A stretch of DNA of 64,000 nucleotides from Adiantum capillus-veneris (taxonomy: Eukaryota; Streptophyta; Polypodiopsida; Polypodiales; Pteridaceae): NCBI GenBank assembly GCA_014529385.2, contig CM043953.1, positions 80,175,838-80,239,837 on the forward strand. The letters run 5' to 3'. The notes under the pieces are model-generated. The model was not told the DNA's origin and did not search any database. It saw only the letters and a program-made list of their open reading frames with translations. Below are positions 22,524 to 33,189 of this stretch, piece by piece (position 1 is the first letter of the stretch; the number at the start of each line of letters is the position of its first letter). The translations under genes and the position numbers were made by a program.

Positions 22524-22626
22524 TCAATTATACTCGAAGGACCACCACTCCAAAACCAAAAAAAACTTACACTTGCTCCATCTTGGCATCATAGGCACGC
22601 GCATCGTAACCCTCCGCACCCGCCAT
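20723..22626 (-). CDS. eIF4A: Eukaryotic initiation factor 4A, DEAD-box RNA helicase
   Basis: Four exons on the minus strand: 22571-22626, 21995-22101, 21466-21896, 20723-21358; introns of 469, 98 and 107 bp with GT-AG ends. Joined they give 409 aa in one frame, close to the plant norm of about 413. The start is the ATG at 22624-22626 ([19 protein letters not shown]). All helicase motifs are present: Q motif [10 protein letters not shown] (55-64), AQSGTGKT (80-87), PTRELA (112-117), TPGR (161-164), DEAD (185-188), SAT (216-218), ARGID (336-340), HRIGRGGR (361-368). The C-terminus ends NVADLI. In the cell it is the ATP-dependent helicase of the cap-binding eIF4F complex, unwinding mRNA 5' leaders in the cytoplasm. 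The sequence fits eIF4A-1/2 rather than eIF4A-III. Gly in HRIGRGGR is as in animal eIF4A; plant proteins usually have Ser. It looks intact. Confidence 0.95.
22102..22570 (-). other. eIF4A intron 1 with CT/CA microsatellite
   Basis: Donor GTAAGT at 22570-22565 and acceptor TTCAG at 22106-22102 (minus strand). Contains a (CT)n(CA)n compound repeat at about 22470-22523 close to the donor. Choosing this acceptor rather than the AG eight bases later keeps the frame. Confidence 0.85.
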
Positions 22627-22786
22627 CGCTAGCTGTAACCGAGATGAGGGTACTGTGAGTGAAAGAAGGGTTCAGTAGCACATATGAGCGTGCTTTGTAG
22701 GTCGTCCGGCCTATTCACACACGGTCGGGGAGAATCTCGCTTTTGTGATTGGAGCCATCTGTCTCAACTCTTGAGTCTTTACATGT
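22627..22786 (-). promoter_or_regulatory. eIF4A 5' leader and proximal promoter region
   Basis: Region directly upstream of the start codon. No clear TATA box was recognised. Transcription start is not determinable by eye. Confidence 0.4.
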
Positions 22787-23138
22787 TGCCTTCTGCTTTT
22801 ATGTTCTAGTCTTTTTGGCCTGCGAAGAAAAGGCCTTAGTGTTGGGCATCCTTTCACGGATGGCGTCCACATGGACGGTAAGTAGTTTTGCATAGCAAGG
22901 GAGGACGATGTGAAAGCGTGAAGGAGCTGCGTGCAGAATTCTGCTTGGATAATAGAATTGTGTGCCTTCTGCTTTTATGTTCTAGTCTTTTTGGCCTGCG
23001 AAGAAAAGGCCTTAGTGTTGGGCATCCTTTCACGGATGGCGTCCACATGGACGGTCAATAGTTTTGCATAGCAAGGGAGGACGATGTGAAAGCGTGAAGG
23101 AGTTGCGTGCAGAATTCTCCTTGGATAATAGAATTGCG
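22787..23138. repeat. 176-bp tandem duplication upstream of eIF4A
   Basis: Two copies, 22787-22962 and 22963-23138, differing at only a few positions; both start TGCCTTCTGCTTTTATG. They lie about 160-510 bp upstream of the eIF4A start codon, within its likely promoter. Both contain a possible hairpin of GGCCTgcgaagaaAAGGCC type. Confidence 0.88.
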
Positions 23139-23198
23139 TGCAGAATTCTATCTTAGAGTCCTGTGCGACTCTGCGAGTCTACTGCTGGCGTTGTACTC

Positions 23199-23228
23199 GG
23201 CACTGAGAGGGCTACGATTCTACGAATG
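23199..23228 (+). repeat. 30-bp direct repeat, left copy
   Basis: Exact match to 24417-24446 (begins GGCACTGAGAGGGCTACG). The pair brackets the P450 fragments. Confidence 0.9.
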
Positions 23229-23242
23229 AAGCACTGAGAGGC

Positions 23243-24300
23243 ATTGAGAGCAAGGTCCACAATGAGTTGAACACGGTACTAGGCAAAGGGGTACCCCTCA
23301 CCGAACCCGACGTGCCACGACTGCCATTTTTGCATGTTGTGGTGAAGGAAACAATGCGCTTGCACATGGCAATCCCCGTTTGGAGTTGGGAGAAGAAGCT
23401 GCCCAGGCGCATCAAATGAGGAAGGTGCTCTGGTATCCAAACTAGGACGAGAGACTGGTGCGCTGCATACCCAAATATGTTCATGGCAGCTGGACTGACA
23501 TCGCCCGTAAAGCTGGTATGATTAATGCTGCTACTCGATCACTTCAAGTACATATTGCATAGTAATACCGCTTAAACATTACAATGGTGTTATAATAGAG
23601 CTACGTTATGTAATATCACTATATGGCGGCATGGCCTGTCTATCGAAGTAAATTCCTCAACAATCGGTGGTGAAAGATCAGATCTAGGTATATTTACCCA
23701 GCTTTGAATAGCACGCCTGATGGAGCAATAAATATGGTTTGGTGTTCCATAGATATCTTTACCTATTCTTGAGAAAATTTGCATCTACAGACCCCACTTC
23801 ATTATATCACACCTTTCATAGTAGCACTTCTAAGTTCTGTTGGAAGAGTACTTGTCCTCCATGACTCCGTTTTGCTACCAGAAGATAACACACAAGCTCC
23901 ACAACAACAACAACATTTTTGTTGGCCGCTTGAATAGTACAATAAAATCACATCAAATGGCAAGGAGCTTGAATATTTTCCAGCAGTACTGCCGAGCTAA
24001 TCACGATCAAAAGATATTCAATATCTGTAATTTTGGAAATATTTAGGATACATAATCACTACAAGATGCTCTAAAAACCTCTTGCAGAAGATGGTATATC
24101 TGAGACTCAAAAAGCATGATTTTGGCATGGGAATTATTCTAGCAATTCCCATCGCTTCCCTTGTGCTTGGGCGCCTTGTACAGTCGTTTGAGCTCTTTCC
24201 TCCCCCGGGGCAAAGCAAGGTGGATATAACGGGCAAAGGAGGGCAATTTAGCTTGCACATTGCTAAGCACTCGGTCGTAGTATGCAAACCCATCAGTTGA
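23243..24300 (+). pseudogene. Cytochrome P450, cinnamate 4-hydroxylase-like (broken)
   Basis: Two coding fragments of a CYP73-type enzyme, the ER-bound P450 that hydroxylates cinnamate in phenylpropanoid synthesis. Fragment 1 (23243-23419) encodes the helix J/K region: VHNELNTVLGKGVPLTEPDV, then LPFLHVVVKETMRLHMAIPV, with the ExxR motif (ETMR) intact; it loses similarity after that and hits a stop. Fragment 2 (24118-24300) encodes the C-terminus: GIILAIPIASLVLGRLVQSF, FELFPPPGQSKV, GGQFSLHIAKHS, with a natural stop. At the junction FG-M-GIILA the heme-binding loop with its invariant Cys is missing. About 700 bp without similarity separate the fragments where about 70 residues are expected. 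The N-terminal two thirds are absent. Clearly non-functional. Confidence 0.85.
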
Positions 24301-24416
24301 TCGTTTGAGAAATCTCCTTGTCAATAGATGCCTGAATTTTGTATCTAAATAACTCCAAAATTACACCTTGAATTTCATTAAAACATTTGCACCATTGATT
24401 ATGCAATGTAGCCTGA

Positions 24417-24446
24417 GGCACTGAGAGGGCTACGATTCTACGAATG
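24417..24446 (+). repeat. 30-bp direct repeat, right copy
   Basis: Exact copy of 23199-23228, 117 bp after the P450 stop codon. Confidence 0.9.
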
Positions 24447-25153
24447 TGGTAAGAGAGAATAAATTAAATGCGAGGAGGCTTTTGTCGGGAAGAGATAGAA
24501 GCGGGCAACTAGCTCCACATGCATGATAGAAAGGGCGGCAAAGAGGGACAAAGCAACAGGTAATCGATAATAGCAGATGAAAGGCCCCAGCAGGTCTTGT
24601 CTAGACCTCGTGTGGAGGCTCCTACCCACTGTTGTCCTGTGAGTTCTCACCCTCCGCACCTGTGTATCTTAACCTCCTCCTGCAGGCCCTCATGATTCCT
24701 CACCTTGTTTAGCCTGCTATAGGGTTGAAATGGCTTGAATCTTCGCAGATGTCGTCTGCAATCCAAAGTTAATCGGCTCAAACTATATATAGACTGACCT
24801 TTAGGATTTTGCTATCCATCACACCGACGACTTGTTGGTGTTTGCTCGTTGAGTCGTGCAGTATAAAAAAAATAACTATACTATGCGACGGAGGGCATGT
24901 GTAGGAGCTGGTGGAGGCGAGCTCCTCCGGGCACCAGGCCCTCGCGCCCCTTGTCCCTACTAGCGACGAACACTACCCCCAATGATTTGATTTTTGTATT
25001 TTCCCATTGAACACATGCCATCCTTTTTCTTCCCTTAATTTTCGCTTTCCATAGGGCATCTTCCTAGATATTGCCCTTCCACAATTTTTTCTAAATCGTT
25101 AGCACATATTCTCTTAAAGTATTAGATAAATTAGGAGGTGAGAACTCACAGTG
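24447..25153. other. Unassigned spacer
   Basis: No gene or repeat recognised. Short frames show no family motif. Confidence 0.6.
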
Positions 25154-26055
25154 TGTCATAAAATCTAATATCTAACTAACCTAAATGATTTTCTCATATT
25201 AAAGTGATCATTTAATGTGGAAGAATAAACGGGAACAGGAGTTAGAATATAGACATGTGCTTATGGAACTATCTCAACACGGGGCCAAAGTCAATGGGTC
25301 CAAATCAAAGATGGTTTTTCAAAGAGCAATGCTAGCTAATGGAGCTTAAAAACCTTAGGGTTAGCTTCATTGAAGACCTCCAAAGGTTAGTGTTAAAAGT
25401 CCTTAGACCTACGACCTTAGGCAAGCTAGGGTTGTACTTGAGGTGGGAACCCGGCTCAAGCTTGAGGTGCTTGTCGTGCTTGCTGACTAAGGTGCTTGAG
25501 ATGCTTCATGACTAAGGTGCTTAAGGTGCTTCATAACTAAGGTTCTTGAGGGGCTTAAGGTCTTCCAAGAGTCAACAAGGATCCCTACATGTGGGGGCAT
25601 GAGAGACTCAACACACACACCCTCACTCAAGGCAAGCCTAGTCTAAAGAGGCAACAATGACACATGTCAAGCTCGTCTCCATGTTGCCCTCATAAGGTGC
25701 CTAAAGCCTATTGGTTTGGCCTCTAAAGGGGTCCAATAAGCTTTTAGCTAATTAAAGTAATTGTTTAAGCATTTATCAAACACTCTCTCTCAAAGGGGTA
25801 AGAAGGACGCTTGTCCTAATGATAGCATTGTTGCTTGATATGACTAAAGCATGTGATTGGCTAGGCTTGTAGGGGTCCAATCAATTTATTATTGAGCTAC
25901 AAGGAGGGGTCGACCAAGGAAAGTTGGGGGTATGCTTGGGGGTATACTCTCTCACACACACACACACACTCACATGTGCTCATTCTCACTTGGTGAAAGT
26001 GCAAGAACTCCATTTCCTTCTCCAAGCTTGATGAGAAGTTGAGAGCTATACCAAC
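25154..26055 (+). repeat. Plus-strand gypsy 5' LTR, first part
   Basis: Starts TGTCATAAAATC. Its first 100 bp align with the reverse complement of the chromovirus LTR end (27440-27536), so it is a related family in the opposite orientation. Internal 25-bp-scale repeats (AAGGTGCTT motifs) at 25460-25565. The chromovirus interrupts it after CCAAC (26051-26055); it resumes at 34802. Total LTR length without the insertion is about 1.5 kb. Confidence 0.8.
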
Positions 26056-27536
26056 TGTAACATTTAATGGCCTAAAAACTTGTGTGTAGCGGAAATTAGC
26101 ATGAACATAGTGGGCATTTCATTAGAATAGATTCCTAATGAGAATTACAAGAGTGCTTGGGTGGAGAGAGCAACAAAAAGCATAACACCTAGTTAGATAG
26201 CATGAACAATACTTTCAAAAGAGAGAGAAATTAAGCTATTGACAACATTTGAGGACCGGATTTACAAGGAGCCGGTCCCCCCTCCAAAAGGCTTTGTATG
26301 GTTTTTCCCATCAAGAGAGACATTGTACAATACAATTCTTTGTGTTCCTTCAAGACTAGCTAGTGCAATGAAGATGAAAGCTTCATGCACTAAGCAAAAC
26401 ACTTATCAAACACAACATCAATTCTCTCCGGTCTCAAACCCAAGACCTCACACACCTTCGAAGATGGTGAGAGCTAGCAGGGTATGAGAGTAGATTGAGA
26501 GGAAGTAGGAGTATTCTTACGAGAAAGATGTACATCTCCTCACATAATCACTCATATTAGCATAGCTTAGCTTAGTAATTAGCATGGTAGAGGAGATGAG
26601 CATGCATTGAAGCTTGGCTCTTAGTTGGATTTGCATCACAAAGCCAAGAGTTGTTGGTGTAGGCCTCCCTTCTCACAAGCTTGGAGTAGGTGGTAAGCTT
26701 TCCATTAAAGCTTGAGAAGGAGAGAGAGTCTTCTTTTCTTCACACATGAGATTCTGTGAGTGATGACAATTAAGCAGCATAAGTGATAGCCTTCTCACAT
26801 GTGTCCCCCTTTCCCCTTTTGTGAGAGCTTTAGGTAATTTAATAATTCAACTAAACTCTCATTGGACCCCTTTGCCTCCTGACCAATAGGAATCATGCAA
26901 GCCATTGGGCTGCTGAATGCTCATTGGACCCCTTGGGAGACTGTCCAATAGTCTTCTAGAGGGCTTAATTCTCATTGGTTCTTTTATTAAGTGTTTTTAA
27001 ATTAATTAAACTAGATTTACTTTAGCCTAATTCTCATTGGTCCACCTCCAAGGCCATCCAATAGGAATTGGGTACACCTTGTGGGCATCTGGCCTAGGGA
27101 GCTGACACGTGTCCCTCATTCCCTTTGTGTAAAGGGAGCTTGTGTGTGTGTGTGTGTGACTTCCTCTCTCATCCCCTACAAGAAAGGCTCGCCCCCTCCT
27201 ATGTAGGGATTTGTAAAGACTTTTTGGACACACACAAAGCATCCAATTCCCCCATGGTTGACCTTTGGACACAACTTTTGAATTTTGGAACCTTAGCATT
27301 TTGGAAGTCGTAATGGGCTGAACCTTAGGGTCTTTTTAGCCCATTGTTGCACATGGCTCTTTTGCAGATGGCCCCCCCTTTGGATCCCTATTTTCCCTCC
27401 TTTGGATCCCTACTGTGGCCAGTCTGCTAGCTTAACCAATATTCTAGCTTTTTCTCCCCTGGCACTTCCCCATATTAAATGATCAGTTTAACATGAGAAA
27501 ATCATTTAGGAGAATTAGATATTGATTATCATGACA
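26056..27536 (-). repeat. Chromovirus 3' LTR
   Basis: 1,481 bp, TGTAAC...ATGACA on the plus strand. It lacks about 125 bp that are present in the 5' LTR at about 33890-34017 (a GT run followed by a CCAAT-like segment). Confidence 0.92.
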
Positions 27537-27549
27537 TTACCTCTCTCTT
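27537..27549 (-). other. Chromovirus polypurine tract
   Basis: On the minus strand AAGAGAGAGGTAA directly precedes the 3' LTR, the plus-strand priming site. Confidence 0.8.
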
Positions 27550-27891
27550 GAAATCATAGTCGTCCTCGATTATGGTGTAGAGAAGATAAAGCATATTCAT
27601 GAGTCTTTTTCTTAGCGGGTAGAGGATCCCTATGTTACCCTACGACATCATTCCACAATGGATGACTAGTCCATTTGGCGCTTGAGAGCTTGAGGCTGCC
27701 GCAAGCATCTATGCACATTAGTCCTATCAATCTTCCATAGTAGAGTGACAAGCTCTACTTGGTGTTTGGGAGACGTCGTCTCCGCAAACTTGATCTAAGC
27801 ATGCATACTACTTCATTTTTGTGCACAATAAAGAAAAAGAGAGTCTTATAAGACAAATACTTTGTTCATTTTTAACATTTTGTACATTTGC

Positions 27892-28155
27892 TTACTCTTG
27901 GGAAGCATTGTAAGCATTGACAAGGTGTAGGTTATCCTTTAATTGTATGCCTTGCATCCATATAGCATCTTCAAAAGGATAATTCTTAAACTTAATAAGA
28001 TATCGTCGGATAGTCTTACCGCCTCTTAGTACCTTGTGTTCATGTCGGAGAATGGACTCGGGCTGCAGCACCTCCTCTTGGTCCTCGATCTCCGGTGGGT
28101 CTTCAGTAGTTGGTTCTTGAGGTGGCTCTCCTTTGTAAGGCTTTAATAGGCTCAC
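27892..28155 (-). pseudogene. Chromovirus integrase C-terminal chromodomain
   Basis: An 87-codon segment encodes PESILRHEHKVLRGGKTIRR, then YLIKFKNYPFEDAIWM and a terminal helix, the pattern of a retroelement chromodomain, which in this family tethers integration to modified chromatin. Part of the polyprotein frame rather than a separate gene; the stop at 27892 is the natural end about 350 bp before the 3' LTR. Confidence 0.75.
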
Positions 28156-31100
28156 ATGGAAAGCATTGTGTATGAGTCAATGATTGGGCAACTTGAGTTG
28201 ATAGGCCATCTCATTGATTGGCTTAAGAATGTGGAAGGGACCATAGTACCTTTTTGCTAGTTTAGCATAGTACTTTTGGTGTCCCATAGGATTCTTGCCC
28301 GTCGTATGCCTTAATCGAGCCTTGGAGAATTTTAATAAGACCCAATCATTTTCTTTAAAGTCTTGGGCTCTTCTGTGCTTGTCAGCAACAGCCTTTTGCC
28401 TTTGTTGTGAGATAGAGATAGCATCCTTAATCTTTGGAAAAGATTCTTGTAGGTCTCGACTATACTCATCTGCAGCGAAGATCTTCCCATGTACCTTAAG
28501 TAGCAAGGGACTTTTTGATCTTCCCTCAATTACCTCGAAAGGTGCTTTTCCCGTGGAAGTATGTACAGTGTTATTGTAAGCATACTCCACTAAGGGTAAG
28601 TACTTCTCCCATTGGGATCTTTGATCTACTTCCGTTACATAGGCTTTTAGTAGATCGAGAATTGTTAGGTTAGCTATTTCACTTTGGCCATCTGTTTGTG
28701 GATGATAGGCCGAAGAGAAGTTTAGCCTTGTTGTTATCTATCTGACACTATGGACATTGGCAAGCCATGCTACTTGACAATTTGTGAAATGAAAAGGGTT
28801 GTCATTTGATGGGCTTTGATAGTCTTTTTGACAGGTATAAAATGAGCTTGTTTACTGAACCTGTCTACTATGGTCCATATTCCCGTATTCCCATGGATAG
28901 ACTTAGGCAATCCAAAGATAAAATCCATGGATATGCTCTCCCATGGTGAATTAGGGATTGGCAAGGGTTGAAGCAATCCAAGTTGCTTCCCTCTATCAAA
29001 TTTTGTCTTTTGGCATACCACACATTTAGAAACATACTCTTGTATGTTCACTTTCATGGTAGGCCAATAGAAATATGTTTCAATTCCTGGTAGACTGAAT
29101 CCATCTATGCCCCGCATAAGGTGGAGCATGAGATTCATACATTACTTTCTCACGTAGTGAGTTAGTAACACATAGTCTATTGCCGTAGAGAAGATAACCA
29201 TCTTGTAAAGTAAATGGTTCTTCTTTATTCCCTAATGCAAGGGCTGAAATCAAATCTCTAAAATTGGGATCAATAGCATACTCATCTATCATTTAATATA
29301 GATCATTGTGAGTTGATATGGAAACCGCATTCACTCTCGGCCGTCTTGAGAGTGCATCAGCTACTTGATTATGCTTGCCAGCAATGTGAGCAATATGAAA
29401 ATGAAATTGCGAAAGAAAATTTGCCCACCTCATTTGTTTGTCGGTGAGCTTGGTCAGCGTCATGAAGTACTTAAGACTTTGGTGATCCGTTCGCAAAATG
29501 AAAGGAGTCCCCAATAAATAGTGCTTCCATGAGTCTAAGGCATGTAGAACTACAAGGAGTTCCTTTTCATATATGCCTAGAGCTTGCTCAACAGGGTCGA
29601 GCCTTCGACTTTCATAGCCTATGGCGTGCCCTTCTTGAAGCAAAACAGCTCCAAGGCAATCACCACAAGCATCACATTGGACCTCAAATGGTTTTGAGAG
29701 ATCCGGTAGTGTAAGCACAGGTTGAGAGATAAGCTTTTTTTTAAGCTTTTCGAAAGCATTGTTCTCCTTAGCAGACCATGTATACCTAACGCTTTTCTTT
29801 GTTAGGTCATGTAATGGTCCCGCAATTTGTGAGAACTTTTCTATGAAGCGTCTATAGTATGCACACATACCTATAAATCTTCTTAGTTCATGAAGATTCT
29901 TTGGTTTAGGCCATCCTTTTATTACCTCTAACTTTGATGGATCCATTTGGATGCCATCTTGAGAGATAATGTTGCCTAAATACTGAATCTCTTGCAAGAA
30001 AAATTCACTTTTCTTTCGATTAACATAAAGTTTATTCTCTCTTAAAACTTGAAATATTACCTGGAGGTGTTACTTGTGTTCGTCTAATGAATTAGAGTAG
30101 ATGATAATATCATCAAAGAACACTCCAGTGAAGGTTCGATGAGGCCTGAACAGCTTCTCCATCAAGCGGTTGAATGTGGCTAGTGCATTGGTCAAGCCAA
30201 AAGGCATGACAATGTATTCGTAAAGACCAAATGTGGTGCAAAATGCGGTCTTTACAATGTCTTGATCAACTATCCTTATTTGATGATAGCCACTTTTTAG
30301 GTCAATCCTACTGAAGTAGGTCGATCCCTGTAGCTTATCAAATAGGTCTTCTACCCATGGAATGGGAAACCTATTCTTGATAGTGATCCTATTTAGTGCT
30401 CTATAATCGACACAGATACGATATGTGCCGTCTTTCTTTTGCACTAATAGCACAGGTGAGCAAAATGGAGATGAGCTAGGCCTAACCATACCCTTCTCAA
30501 CTAACTCATGCACTTGCCGCATAATCTCCTCTTGTTGAGCTTGAGAAACTCTATAAGGAGGTTTGTTAGGCGGTGAACTTTCTGGAAGAAGTTCAATTGC
30601 ATGGTCATCATTACCTCGTTTAGGAGGTAGCTCACAAGGGATGTCGTCAATAAAAACATCTTGAAACCCCTTGAGAAAATTGGATAACTCTAATTCCTTT
30701 TGGTTGCTTTTATTATCTTTTGCTAAAGCATTAGGTTCATTTTGAGAATCTTTAACAAAAATCATGTACACGGAAATAGAGCTCTTTATTGACTTGTTGA
30801 AAGCTGGTGTATGTACAATGGGGATAGTGTTACCCATTTCCTTAGCATCTATATACATGTTTGTTTCCCTGAACTTAAAGGAGATTCTCCTTTCAGGGAA
30901 TTTAACATTGGCAGCCAGGCGATCAAACCATGGTGCCCCTAGGATTGCATCCTCATGCTTGAGAGGAGAGATAAAGAAGTCCTCTTTGTCCACATAGCTT
31001 TGGACATGAAGCCTCAATTTCCCGATTAAGGGAGTGATTGAAGCTTCTTGCCCCTTGAAAGCACTGTCTGCGGGTAGGACATCTCCCATCTCATAGGCTT

Positions 31101-32786
31101 GTATGCCTAGCTTGGTGGCCAACTCTATAGATATAAAATTGTGAGTAGAACCAGGGTCAAAGAGAATAAAAGCATCATGTTCTCTTACCTTTCCCCAAGC
31201 ATGGCATAGAGGAGATCCTTTGTGGTGAGTTTGGTGAGTCTCCTCCTCTTGGATTTCAACCAAGGTAACTCTAGGAGGATCTTGGCGGTTGTTCTTTTGG
31301 GGACAAGCGCGGTACGCATGCCCTTGTTCGCCACACTTGACACACCGGTTATCCTTGCGATAACGCTCAAGCTCTTCAGGAGAGAGTTTGTTTTTACCTT
31401 TGTAAACTCCCTTCTCTTTAGCTTTGTTGGAGTTTCCCTTAGGAGACTTTTGGACATTGTCCTTCCCCTTAGGTTCATTGGAACCCTTGTTTTCTATGGG
31501 CTTATTATTTCTTTTAGCCCCCGTTTGGAAATTGATTCCAGAGGCCACCATAGTATGGTGTATTACCGCCGATATGGTACGTGGCCTTTGGGAGTTGACA
31601 TACTCCGCCATTTCTTCGGTTAAGCCCGCACAAAATTGTTGCTTTTGCTCTCCAAAATCCAACTTTTTGAAGACAGTGGCTTTGAGTTGTAGGTCCCAAA
31701 ACTTGTCTACATATTTGTGGATGGATTCATAGGGAGAGAGCTTTAAGCTTCGCCATTCGGTGAGTACTTTGTCTTTGGCATTGGTGGCCAAAAACTGCTT
31801 CATAATGGAAGCTCTTAAAGCTTTCCATGTTCGCGGAGCTTCACCGTTGGCTCGTATAGACCACCATTGCCTGGCGGACTTTTGAAAGTGCATAGCTACA
31901 TGGCATAGCTTAGAGGACTCCGTGAAGCCCTCATCTCCGAACGCCGCATCAAATTGTTGGATAAAGGCCAAGACTTTGTCCGTAGCACCAAAGGTGCCAT
32001 CATAGGTAAGGAAAGAGATACTCTTCCCTCCCTCTTTGAACTTCTTGAGCTTGGACGACCTCTTTCATGTGGCATAGGATTTCCTATGGCCTCTTCTTTT
32101 TGATGGTTCAAAGGTCGCACCATCACTTTCTTCAAAAGGTGAAGAATTTGAGGAAGGTGGAGAAGAGGGTGACCTCTTTCTCGCCTTTTTCTTGTCTTGA
32201 TCTTTGTCATCTTCACCATCACTTTCATAAGAGGAAGAGGACGAAGAAGATGGAGAAGAGGGTGTCCTCTTTCTCTCCTTTTTCTTCTCTTGTTTTTTAT
32301 CATCCCTCTTTGAATTATGGTGTGGAGAAGGGTGCGATGGTCTTCTCCGCTTTGGTGGTGATGGAGAGCGTTTAGCCCGCCGTCTTCCTGGAGCCATCTC
32401 CGCCGAGGTGGCGGGAGACTCACTTCTTTCTCGTTCCTTTGGTGGAGGCTCTTGAGTTCTCCTTTGGGAAGGAGATGCATCATCATGAAGTAAATTCTTG
32501 AGCCCTTCGTATGGATTCTCTTCTTCTTCCCGAATCGGAGAGAGACCTCTTTTGGAAGTCTCACAAGGAGGCTTCCTAGGTGTTCTCTTGTCATGGTGGT
32601 GAGCTTGGAGAATCCCATCAGCACAGAGCTACCGTTGCACTTCACTTTGGAGAGATGGATTGCCCATGGCTTGTTGAAGCCTAGAAACAAGATAGTTAAC
32701 AAGCATCGGAGCATCATTAGTAGCTTGCTCATTAGAAAATCAAAGTTATCAACATTAATTTCACTCTCTTTACTATTGTCAACCAT
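27892..32786 (-). pseudogene. Chromovirus gag-pol polyprotein (stops and frameshifts)
   Basis: Gag begins at 32786 (MVDNSKESEINV), shifts frame near 32700 and includes a basic/serine-rich stretch at 32065-32397; TGA near 32064. The longest frame (31971-30070, 633 aa) holds gag (residues 1-200), zinc knuckle CVKCGEQGHAYRAC (210-223), protease with FDPGSTHNFIS (272-274 DPG in place of DSG) and RT with VDYRALNRITIKNRFPIP (521-538) and the FFDD catalytic motif (618-621). TAA at 30070 interrupts RT. RNase H follows at 29293-29997 (ADALSRRPR end). Integrase at 28177-29290 has the HHCC finger (HAPPYAGH...CVVC) and core MDFIFGLPKS, but a deletion near 28745 removes part of the core after SDR. All pieces lie on one strand in natural order. 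Confidence 0.92.
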
Positions 32787-33169
32787 TCTAACAACTTTTA
32801 GGTGTACTTTGGCACTTCAAGCCCTAGTTGCTACTCCTCTTTACAAATTTAGAAAAAGCACTCAAGCTACTATACCCGTGGCTCGAATACGATTAATTGC
32901 AAGGAATAGAAGAGAGGGTCGTTCAACACCAAAACAGCACCGGCTCCTGTCAAGCTTCTAATAACTCAATAGTGGTTAAGCCGTAGGCAAGCCCCGTAGG
33001 ACTCCACTATTAAGACCATAGCTCTCGACGGTGATGCCCCGTTAGCTGCACGAAGGTAGGCGCACTGCAAGGCTGAAAAATCCCTATTCTATTTACTCAC
33101 ATGCAATTAATAATACCAACCATTTATAGCTAGCTTGAGGACCTCCCTTCTTGAGCAAGAAAAGAGAAA

Positions 33170-33189
33170 CCTTCTGCTCTGATACCAAC
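33170..33189 (-). promoter_or_regulatory. Chromovirus primer-binding site
   Basis: On the minus strand TGGTATCAGAGCAGAAGG follows the 5' LTR; it matches the initiator-Met tRNA 3' end over at least 12 bases. Confidence 0.9.

Noticed and set aside
22461-22658. Plus-strand frame across eIF4A exon 1
   Set aside because: Antisense to exon 1 and the intron 1 microsatellite.
22787-23060. Minus-strand repeated peptide (MWTPSVKGCPTLRPFLRR) as a gene
   Set aside because: It arises because the 176-bp tandem duplication repeats the same short frame; no start, domain or homology.
31222-32375. Plus-strand frames over the chromovirus gag
   Set aside because: Antisense of gag/protease, no motifs of their own.
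31896-32786. Continuous 296-codon minus-strand frame taken as the gag protein
   Set aside because: Only its first codons and possibly its start belong to gag; the remainder is out of frame with the recognisable gag and reads through a basic-repeat region.
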